Shown here: in pieces, positions 18,901 through 24,164 of the stretch
Position numbering within the stretch: position 1 is the first letter of the stretch
Layout: every line of letters begins with the position of its first letter
DNA from: a virus
Direction: 5' to 3' (one strand)
DNA: 25,106 bases
Virus record (IMG/VR): IMGVR_UViG_3300025889_000882
Span: 1-25,106 of that record
Notes under the pieces: generated by a model
Database searches by the model: none
What the model was told of the DNA's origin: nothing
What the model saw: only the letters and a program-made list of their open reading frames with translations
Program-made: the position numbers and the translations under genes

Positions 18901-21900
18901 CCTGATGTACCTGCAGAACCATTTGTACCTGAGGTACCTGATTGAGCACTTGTTCCTGATGCACCTGTACCACTTGTACCTGTTGAACCTGAAGTACCTG
19001 AGGTACCTGCTAGTCCTGATGTACCTCCAATTCCGTTTTGACCTCCTGTACCTACAGAACCGTTTGTACCTGATGTACCGGCTTTACCTGAAGTACCTGA
19101 AGCTCCATCTTGACCTGAAGTTCCTGAAGAACCACTTGTGCCACTTATAGCTGAAGCACCACTGTTACCTGTAGTACCTGATGTACCATTTGAACCATTA
19201 GTACCAGAAGTACCTGATTCGCCTGATGTTCCTAATATTCCGTTTTGACCTGAAGTTCCAGCTGAACCATTAGTTCCACTTGTACCAGCTTTTCCACTTG
19301 TACCAGCAGCACCATCTTGTCCTGAGGTACCTGAAGATCCGTTTGTTCCACTTATTGCTGATACACCATTAGCACCTGCAGTACCACTTGTACCGGATGA
19401 ACCTGTTGTACCTGAAGTACCATCTTTACCAGATGTACCGCTTTGACCTTCATTACCTGAAGTACCTATTGAACCATTTGTTCCTGAGGTACCAGCTTTA
19501 CCTGAAGTACCTGAAGCGCCATCCTGTCCTGAAGTACCTGATGAACCTGAAGTACCTGAAATTGCGGCTATACCACTATCACCGGCAGTACCTGATGTAC
19601 CAGAACTACCTGAAGTACCGCTTGTACCAGAAGTACCATTTGTAGATGATTCACCTGAGGTTCCTGATGAACCTGAGGTACCTGAAGATCCATTAGTACC
19701 TGAAGTACCTGATTCACCTGAAGTACCTGAAGCGCCTAGGTTACCACTTGTACCTGCAGAACCATTTGTACCTGAAGTACCTGATTCGCCTGAAGTTCCG
19801 GAAGCACCTAAGTTACCTGAAGTTCCTGTTGAACCATTTGTTCCACTTGTACCAGATTTACCTGAAGTGCCAGATGCTCCATCTTGACCTGAAGTTCCTG
19901 AGGATCCGTTTGTTCCACTGATCCCAGAAACACCGTTATCACCTGAAGTTCCTGAAGTACCATTTGAACCATTTGTACCTGAAGTACCTGATTCGCCTGA
20001 AGTACCACTATCACCTAAGTTACCTGAAGTACCTGTTGAACCATTAGTTCCTGAGGTACCAGCTTTTCCACTTGTACCAGAAGCACCATCTTGTCCTGAG
20101 GTACCTGAAGACCCGTTTGTACCACTAACCCCAGAAATACCATTTTGACCTGCAGTACCGGATGAACCTGATGTACCACTTGTACCATCTTGACCTGATG
20201 TACCCGAAGCGCCTGTACCACTTGTACCGGTTGAACCACTAGTACCTGAAGTACCTGCTACTCCTGATGTACCTACGGCTCCATCTTCTCCTGATGTACC
20301 TGATGAACCACTTGTACCGCTTATAGCTGAAGCACCACTTGCTCCGGCTGTACCTGAAGTACCATTTGAACCGTTTGTACCTGAAGTACCTGATTCGCCT
20401 GAAGTACCACTATCTCCTAAATTACCTGATGTACCTACAGAACCGTTTGTACCTGAAGTACCAGCTTTACCTGAAGTACCTGAAGCTCCATCTTGTCCTG
20501 AGGTACCTGAAGAGCCATTTGTCCCACTAATTCCAGAAACACCACTATCACCCGCTGTACCTGATGTACCTGATGAACCTGCTGTTCCTGAAGTACCTGA
20601 GGTGCCGTTTGTTGATGATTCACCACTAGTTCCTGATGAACCTGTTGTTCCTGAAGTGCCTGAAGTACCAGATGAACCATTTGTACCTGAGGTACCTGAT
20701 TCGCCTGAAGTGCCTGAAGCACCTAAATTACCTGATGTACCTGCAGAACCGTTTGTACCTGAAGTACCTGATTCACCTGAAGTACCACTATCACCTAGAT
20801 TACCTGAAGTACCTACAGAACCATTTGTACCTGAAGTACCGGATTGACCACTTGTGCCTGAACCTCCGTCTGCACCTGAAGTACCTGATGAACCATTTGT
20901 ACCACTTATACCGGATATACCATTTTGACCTGCAGTACCGTTTGAACCTGATGTACCGCTTGTTCCATCCTGTCCTGAAGTACCTGATGCACCTGTACCA
21001 CTTGTACCGGTTGAACCTGAAGTACCTGAGGTACCTGCTACTCCTGATGTACCTACAACTCCATCTTCACCTGAAGTACCTGATGAACCAGTTGTTCCAC
21101 TTATACCTGATATACCACTTTGACCAGCAGTACCTGAAGTACCATTTGAACCATTAGTACCTGAGGTACCTGATTCGCCTGAAGTGCCACTATCACCTAA
21201 GTTACCTGAAGTACCAGTAGATCCATTTGTACCTGAGGTACCAGAATTACCTGAAGTACCTGCTGCTCCATCTTGTCCTGATGTTCCTGAAGAACCATTT
21301 GTTCCACTTATTGCTGAGGCACCACTGGCACCTTCAGTACCACTTGTACCTGAAGAACCTGTTGTTCCTGAAGTACCTGATTTAGCACTTGTTCCTGATG
21401 CACCTGTACCACTTGTACCAGTTGATCCACTAGTACCTGAGGTACCTGCTACTCCGGATGTGCCAGCAGCTCCATCTTCTCCTGATGTACCAGCTGAACC
21501 GTTTGTTCCGCTTATACCAGATATACCACTTTGACCAGTAGTACCTGATGTACCATTTGAACCATTAGTACCTGAGGTACCTGATTCGCCGGATGTGCCA
21601 CTATCACCTAAATTACCGCTTGTACCTACTGAACCATTAGTTCCTGAAGTACCACTATTTCCTGAAGTGCCTGAAGCACCGTCTTGTCCAGAAGTACCTG
21701 ATGAACCATTTGTTCCACTTATACCGGATATGCCATTTTGACCTGCAGTACCTGATGAACCGTTTGTACCTGAAGTACCTGATTCACCTGATGTACCACT
21801 GTCACCTAGATTACCTGAAGTACCTATTGAACCATTAGTTCCTGAGGTACCGGATTTTCCTGATGTACCTGAATTACCATCCTCTCCTGAAGTTCCTGAT

Positions 21901-23201
21901 GAACCAGTTGTTCCACTAATTCCAGAAACACCATTATTACCATTAGTACCTGAAGTACCATTTGAACCATTTGTACCTGAGGTACCTGATTCACCACTTG
22001 TTCCTGAAGCGCCTGTACCACTTGTACCGGTTGAACCACTAGTACCTGAAGTACCTGCTACTCCTGATGTACCTACGGCTCCATCTTCTCCTGATGTACC
22101 TGATGAACCTGTTGTACCACTAATTCCAGAAATACCATTTTGACCTGAGGTACCTGATGAACCATTAGTACCTGAAGTACCAGATTCGCCTGATGTACCT
22201 GAATCTCCTAAATTACCACTTGTACCTACTGAACCATTAGTTCCTGAAGTGCCTGATTGGCCTGAAGTACCAGATGCTCCATCTTCTCCAGATGTACCTG
22301 AAGACCCATTTGTACCACTAATTCCAGAAATACCATTTGCTCCTGCAGTACCACTAGTTCCTGAAGAACCTGTTGTACCAGAAGTACCATCTTGACCTGA
22401 AGTACCTGAGGCACCTGCACCGCTTGTACCGGTTGATCCACTAGTACCTGAGGTACCTGCTATTCCTGAAGTACCTGAAGCGCCTGTACCACTTGTACCA
22501 GTTGAACCTGAAGTACCTGAAGTACCATTTACACCTGATGTACCCGAAGCGCCTGTACCACTTGTTCCACTAGAGCCTGAAGTACCTGAGGTACCTGAAG
22601 TACCATCTTGACCTGATGTACCTGATGAACCACTTGTACCTGAAATACCACTTTGACCTGAAGTGCCAGTTGAACCACTTGTGCCTGAAGTGCCATTTGC
22701 ACCTGAAGTACCTGAAGTACCATTTACACCTGAGGTACCTGAAGTACCATCTTGACCAGATGTGCCTGAAATCCCATTTTCACCAGAAGTACCATTTGTA
22801 CCACTTGAACCGGCTGTACCTGAGGTACCTGAAGTACCTGCTGTGCCTGAAGTGCCTGAGGTGCCGGCTGTGCCTGCTCCTCCACTACCACTTCCACCAC
22901 CATTTCCAAGAATTTCTACAAGTACCCCATCAGAACCACTAGGAGTAACTCTAACACCTGAACCTGTAAAGTTAAAGTTAGATATATTTGAGCCAACTAA
23001 TGAACCAGTTTCAAAAACTGAAACAGTGGCTGTGAGAGTACTTAAATCTACACTATGTGAATATGGGAAATTACTTCCAGTAAAATAAAAGTTAAGAGTA
23101 CTACCTACTAGAGAACTAGAGTAATAGAGCGACTGAAAATTGCCGTCTACTTCCGCGAATGTTAATTCGGAACCCTTGTTTAACCTTAGGATAATACTCA
23201 T
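9927..23201 (-). CDS. Giant collagen-like Gly-X-Y fibre protein
   Basis: A single intact 4,424-codon frame. Residues 1-100 form an N-terminal module starting LRLNKGSELTFAEVDGNF, a motif I associate with the virion-attachment end of tail-fibre-like proteins. Residues about 109-4248 are about 1,380 Gly-X-Y triplets dominated by GTS, GTN, GSS and GSA, with one Pro (GAP, near the end) and, as far as I can see, no Arg, Cys, His, Met or aromatic residue. Residues 4249-4424 form a globular C-terminal domain ending YFNPDNTWVAL, likely the trimerisation or tip domain. Register breaks recur at fixed places (GESSTNG, GVAAISG, GTGASG). Acidic X residues dominate early and Lys late. The gene follows the gp15-like neck gene by 24 bases, with an ATATTTATA element 7 bases before the ATG. 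It may be a neck whisker, a head fibre or a tail fibre; collagen triple helix or polyglycine-II bundle are both possible folds. Confidence 0.93.
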   Translation of the reverse strand: MSIILRLNKGSELTFAEVDGNFQSLYYSSSLVGSTLNFYFTGSNFPYSHSVDLSTLTATVSVFETGSLVGSNISNFNFTGSGVRVTPSGSDGVLVEILGNGGGSGSGGAGTAGTSGTSGTAGTSGTSGTAGSSGTNGTSGENGISGTSGQDGTSGTSGVNGTSGTSGANGTSGTSGSTGTSGQSGISGTSGSSGTSGQDGTSGTSGTSGSSGTSGTGASGTSGVNGTSGTSGSTGTSGTGASGTSGIAGTSGTSGSTGTSGAGASGTSGQDGTSGTTGSSGTSGTAGANGISGISGTNGSSGTSGEDGASGTSGQSGTSGTNGSVGTSGNLGDSGTSGESGTSGTNGSSGTSGQNGISGISGTTGSSGTSGEDGAVGTSGVAGTSGTSGSTGTSGTGASGTSGESGTSGTNGSNGTSGTNGNNGVSGISGTTGSSGTSGEDGNSGTSGKSGTSGTNGSIGTSGNLGDSGTSGESGTSGTNGSSGTAGQNGISGISGTNGSSGTSGQDGASGTSGNSGTSGTNGSVGTSGNLGDSGTSGESGTSGTNGSNGTSGTTGQSGISGISGTNGSAGTSGEDGAAGTSGVAGTSGTSGSTGTSGTGASGTSAKSGTSGTTGSSGTSGTEGASGASAISGTNGSSGTSGQDGAAGTSGNSGTSGTNGSTGTSGNLGDSGTSGESGTSGTNGSNGTSGTAGQSGISGISGTTGSSGTSGEDGVVGTSGVAGTSGTSGSTGTSGTGASGTSGQDGTSGTSGSNGTAGQNGISGISGTNGSSGTSGADGGSGTSGQSGTSGTNGSVGTSGNLGDSGTSGESGTSGTNGSAGTSGNLGASGTSGESGTSGTNGSSGTSGTSGTTGSSGTSGESSTNGTSGTSGTAGSSGTSGTAGDSGVSGISGTNGSSGTSGQDGASGTSGKAGTSGTNGSVGTSGNLGDSGTSGESGTSGTNGSNGTSGTAGASGASAISGTSGSSGTSGEDGAVGTSGVAGTSGTSGSTGTSGTGASGTSGQDGTSGTSGSSGTAGQNGISGVSGTNGSSGTSGQDGASGTSGKAGTSGTNGSTGTSGNLGDSGTSGESGTSGTNGSNGTSGTSGDNGVSGISGTNGSSGTSGQDGASGTSGKSGTSGTNGSTGTSGNLGASGTSGESGTSGTNGSAGTSGNLGASGTSGESGTSGTNGSSGTSGSSGTSGESSTNGTSGTSGTSGSSGTSGTAGDSGIAAISGTSGSSGTSGQDGASGTSGKAGTSGTNGSIGTSGNEGQSGTSGKDGTSGTTGSSGTSGTAGANGVSAISGTNGSSGTSGQDGAAGTSGKAGTSGTNGSAGTSGQNGILGTSGESGTSGTNGSNGTSGTTGNSGASAISGTSGSSGTSGQDGASGTSGKAGTSGTNGSVGTGGQNGIGGTSGLAGTSGTSGSTGTSGTGASGTSAQSGTSGTNGSAGTSGTSGTSGSSGTSGESSTTGTSGTSGSSGTSGTAGDSGVAAISGTSGSSGTSGQDGAAGTSGKAGTSGTNGSNGTSGQNGILGTSGESGTSGTNGSNGTSGTTGASGASAISGTSGSAGTSGIDGASGTSGKAGTSGTNGSTGTGGQNGIGGTSGLAGTSGTSGSTGTSGTGASGTSAKSGTSGTNGSAGTSGTSGTTGSSGTSGESSTTGTSGTSGSSGTSGTAGDSGVAAISGTSGSSGTSGQDGASGTSGKAGTSGTNGSTGTSGESGANGTAGTSGESGTSGTNGSNGTSGQDGIAGISGTSGSSGTSGKDGASGTSGKAGTSGTNGSAGTSGQNGIAGTSGESGTSGTNGSAGTSGNLGDSGTSGKSGTSGTNGSSGTSGTSGTTGSSGTSGESSTSGTSGTSGSSGTSGTAGDSGAAAISGTSGSSGTSGQDGASGTSGKAGTSGTNGSVGTSGNLGASGTSGEAGTSGTNGSNGTSGTTGNSGASAISGTSGSSGTSGEDGASGTSGKAGTSGTNGSAGTNGKLGVSGTSGESGTSGTNGSTGTSGNLGASGTSGKAGTSGTNGSSGTSGTSGTNGSSGESSTNGTSGTSGTTGSSGTSGQSGIAGISGTAGSSGTSGTDGGSGTSGKAGTSGTNGSAGTSGNLGASGTSGNSGTSGTNGSEGTSGNLGASGTSGKAGTSGTNGSSGTSGTSGTTGSSGTSGESSTNGTSGTSGTTGSSGTAGQSGVAAISGTSGSSGTSGQDGAAGTSGKAGTSGTNGSAGTSGNLGASGTSGNSGTSGTNGSAGTSGNLGASGTSGKAGTSGTNGSSGTSGTSGTTGSSGTSGESSTNGTSGTSGTSGSSGTAGQSGVAAISGTSGSSGTSGTDGGSGTSGKAGTSGTNGSVGTGGKNGAGGTSGESGTSGTNGSAGTSGNLGASGTSGKSGTSGTNGSSGTSGTSGTTGSSGTSGKSSTNGTSGTSGTSGTSGSNGTSGTAGQSGVAAISGTSGSSGTSGTDGGSGTSGKAGTSGTNGSVGTGGKNGAGGTSGESGTSGTNGSAGTSGNLGASGTSGKSGTSGTNGSAGTSGTSGTTGSSGTSGESSTNGTSGTSGTSGTSGSNGTSGTAGQSGVAAISGTSGSSGTSGQDGASGTSGKAGTSGTNGSVGTGGKNGAGGTSGKAGTSGTNGSNGTSGNLGDSGTSGNSGTSGTNGSSGTSGTSGTTGSSGTSGKSSTNGTSGTSGTSGTSGSNGTSGTAGQSGVAAISGTSGSSGTSGQDGASGTSGKAGTSGTNGSAGTNGKLGVSGTSGNSGTSGTNGSAGTSGNLGASGTSGKAGTSGTNGSSGTSGTSGTNGSSGTSGKSSTNGTSGTSGTTGSSGTSGQSGIAAISGTSGSSGTSGTDGGSGTSGKAGTSGTNGSVGTGGKNGAGGTSGKAGTSGTNGSAGTSGNLGASGTSGNSGTSGTNGSSGTSGTSGTTGSSGTSGKSSTNGTSGTSGTSGTSGSNGTSGTAGQSGVAAISGTSGSSGTSGQDGASGTSGKAGTSGTNGSAGTNGKLGASGTSGKAGTSGTNGSVGTSGNLGASGTSGNSGTSGTNGSSGTSGTSGTNGSSGTSGKSSTNGTSGTSGTTGSSGTAGQSGVAAISGTSGSSGTSGTDGGSGTSGKAGTSGTNGSVGTGGKNGAGGTSGKSGTSGTNGSAGTNGKLGVSGTSGKSGTSGTNGSAGTSGTSGTTGSSGTSGKSSTNGTSGTSGTSGTSGSNGTSGTAGQSGVAAISGTSGSSGTSGTDGGSGTSGKAGTSGTNGSVGTGGKNGAGGTSGKAGTSGTNGSAGTNGKLGVSGTSGNSGTSGTNGSSGTSGTSGTTGSSGTSGKSSTKGTSGTSGTSGTSGSNGTSGTAGQSGIAAISGTSGSSGTSGTDGGSGTSGKAGTSGTNGSVGTGGKNGAGGTSGKAGTSGTNGSAGTNGKLGVSGTSGNSGTSGTNGSSGTSGTSGTTGSSGTSGKSSTKGTSGTSGTSGTSGSNGTSGTAGQSGVAAISGTSGSSGTSGTDGGSGTSGKAGTSGTNGSVGTGGKNGAGGTSGKAGTSGTNGSAGTNGKLGASGTSGKSGTSGTNGSSGTSGSSGTSGSSGTSGKSSTKGTSGTSGTSGTSGSNGTSGTAGQSGVAAISGTSGSSGTSGTDGGSGTSGKSGTSGTNGSAGTNGKLGVSGTSGKAGTSGTNGSAGTSGNLGASGTSGNSGTSGTNGSAGSSGKLGASGTSGKSGTSGTNGSAGTNGKLGASGTSGKSGTSGTNGSAGTSGQNGIAGVSGTAGSSGTSGTDGGSGTSGKAGTSGTNGSAGTNGKLGVSGTSGKAGTSGTNGSAGTNGKQGASGTSGKNGTSGTSGTNGSAGTSGNLGASGTSGKAGTSGTNGSAGTNGKLGASGTSGKAGTSGTNGSAGTSGQNGISGVSGTSGSAGTSGTDGGSGTSGKSGTSGTNGSAGTNGKLGASGTSGKSGTSGTNGSAGTNGQQGASGTSGKNGTSGTSGTAGSAGTSGKLGDSGTSGKSGTSGTNGSVGTGGKNGNGGTSGKAGTSGTNGSAGTNGQQGASGTSGKNGTSGTNGSAGTSGNLGASGTSGKSGTSGTNGSAGTNGKLGASGTSGKSGTSGTNGSAGTSGQNGISGVSGTSGSAGTSGTDGGSGTSGKSGTSGTNGSAGTGGKLGASGTSGKAGTSGTNGSAGTNGKQGASGTSGQNGTSGTSGTAGSAGTSGKLGASGTSGKAGTSGTNGSAGTGGKLGASGTSGKAGTSGTNGSAGTSGQNGISGISGTSGSAGTSGQDGKGGTSGVNGTSGTSGAPGTSGTSINGTSGISGGAFANFPDYLVKTDSATQVSSVDFVTANNTSNVLTIIGGSTGGFVEYGLPTSATKATGEIFFVGTAFGIFGFDDLVYLNSSQQWALADADNATTINMLGVALGGTPATDGILIRGYIRSTAYSFAIGAPLYVSRTAGAFVANLSGFVAGDYVRLVGYQVATNTIYFNPDNTWVAL
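10458..22877 (-). repeat. Gly-X-Y coding repeat tract (9-bp step)
   Basis: About 12.4 kb inside the giant fibre gene in which almost every third codon is Gly. The basic step is 9 bases (GGT ACT TCA and relatives). Ser is written by both TCA/TCT and AGT/AGC codons, and Thr by ACT and ACA mostly, so the DNA is less repetitive than the protein. Short interruptions such as SSTN, AAIS and GTGAS occur repeatedly. In the part nearest the C-terminus (about 10.6-12.4 kb) a 72-base sub-repeat of eight triplets is evident: GKA GTS GTN GSA GTN GKL GVS GTS with variations. Confidence 0.95.
12831..14378 (-). repeat. 387-bp higher-order repeat block
   Basis: Using the conserved landmark encoding GTDGGSG or G(Q/E)DGASG, the same phase recurs at 12831, 13218, 13605 and 13992, exactly 387 bases (43 triplets, 129 residues) apart. 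Further right the landmark continues at 14361, 14748, 15117, 15504, 15891, 16278, 16647 and 17016, giving steps of 387 or 369 bases. From about 17.4 to 20.1 kb the steps become 207 and 360-369 bases. Adjacent 387-base units at 12831 and 13218 encode 129 residues that differ only by one Ile/Val while the DNA differs at about 62 positions by hand count. Confidence 0.85.
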
Positions 23202-23208
23202 TTTTGTT

Positions 23209-23217
23209 TATAAATAT
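23209..23217 (-). promoter_or_regulatory. ATATTTATA element upstream of the giant fibre gene
   Basis: Exact copy of the 9-mer on the coding strand, in the 24-base gap after the gp15-like gene and 7 bases before the ATG; the leader reads AACAAAA up to the start. No Shine-Dalgarno sequence is visible. The shared element suggests co-regulation with sheath, tube and fibre genes. Confidence 0.45.
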
Positions 23218-23225
23218 TAACGAAA

Positions 23226-24164
23226 TTAGTATTGCTCCTTAAAAGATGTAGGACTTGTAGAAGTTTGTATTCCTGTTCTGTCTGGAGTGGGTTGTGGGGT
23301 ATCGTTAATATTTGAAACATTTTCCATATTGAAAATAATTTGAGTTTTTTTATTAAATTTCTTTAAAGCTGTTAATTCTTTTTGTATTGTATCAGGAACA
23401 ATATAACCGTATAATTTTAATTGAAAAGTTGCTTTTACTGTTCTTTCACCACCCTGGATTAATTCAGTTGGTGTAGCAAAGTTGTCTATAGTTGCTCTAA
23501 ATTTAAAGCGTTCGGGGTTACCCCAATATGCGTCAGAAGCATAATTAATTGCTTCTACTACCTTATTAAGTTGTTCAACGTAATATGTTGATACAATAAA
23601 ATCATATGTTATATTTACCCAATCAGGCATAACAACTGCATAATATTGAACATCTGGGGTTTTATTGTTTAAAATATCAAAGTTACTATATGCACTTTTA
23701 TTTGAATATTTTTTTGTAAAAATTTGAACGTTATTAGGGCTATTAGCATCTAATTTTCTTGATAATGTTCTATTTTTTTCAATGTTATTACGTTTAAATG
23801 TAATAAGAGGCATCATAATTTTACCTTTCTTATCTCTGTAATATCCATCTTTTTGAATTTGTTTCCACCTTTCAGGAGACCCATAAATTACAGGAACCTT
23901 TTGTACTACACCATTTTGCTGTACTGTAGGTTTAATAACATTTTCCATATAGTAGAAAATTGCTTCATCAATTTCTTTAAACCCTAAAGTAAATGGTTTA
24001 GTATTATCATCTCTAAATGACACTTGATTACCCCTATTAAATGTAGAAACATCATTAGGATTTCCTGCTGATACTCCAGTTTCAGGGTTAATATAAGGAT
24101 CCTGTTGAGAAATACTAATTTCTCTTTGTGTTTTAGGAGTTGGTATTTTTCCTCTTTCTGCCAT
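23226..24164 (-). CDS. 15: Tail terminator / proximal sheath stabiliser, T4 gp15-like
   Basis: Predicted hexameric protein that caps the finished tail and joins it to the neck. The 312 residues (T4 gp15 has 272) share the family's pattern: an N-terminal helix FKEIDEAIFYYMENVI (62-77), VQKVPVIYGSPERW (87-100) matching the gp15 'VPITYASKEHF' region, a central LITFKRNNIEKNR segment (120-132), and MPDWVNITYDFIVSTYYVEQ (179-198) followed by the C-terminal VKATFQLKLYGYIVPD (243-258). The tail end (280-312) is Ser/Thr/Pro-rich and probably disordered. The start codon overlaps the gp14-like stop by one base (TAATG), supporting translational coupling. The 13-14-15 order matches T4, but genes 16 and 17 do not follow here. 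Confidence 0.83.
   Translation of the reverse strand: MAERGKIPTPKTQREISISQQDPYINPETGVSAGNPNDVSTFNRGNQVSFRDDNTKPFTLGFKEIDEAIFYYMENVIKPTVQQNGVVQKVPVIYGSPERWKQIQKDGYYRDKKGKIMMPLITFKRNNIEKNRTLSRKLDANSPNNVQIFTKKYSNKSAYSNFDILNNKTPDVQYYAVVMPDWVNITYDFIVSTYYVEQLNKVVEAINYASDAYWGNPERFKFRATIDNFATPTELIQGGERTVKATFQLKLYGYIVPDTIQKELTALKKFNKKTQIIFNMENVSNINDTPQPTPDRTGIQTSTSPTSFKEQY

Noticed and set aside
10458-22877. CRISPR array or non-coding satellite DNA
   Set aside because: The repetitive DNA keeps one open frame for 4,424 codons with a Gly every third residue and mostly synonymous variation, so it is coding. There are no uniform repeats separated by unique spacers.
10458-22877. Frameshift or assembly collapse within the repeat
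   Set aside because: No frame break is visible across the whole tract and unit lengths are quantised. A copy-number error in assembly cannot be excluded from sequence alone, but nothing positively indicates one.
9927-23201. Tape-measure protein
   Set aside because: Tape measures are long alpha-helical proteins with hydrophobic segments, encoded near the tail assembly genes after the tube. This protein is Gly-X-Y repeat with fibre-type N- and C-terminal modules.
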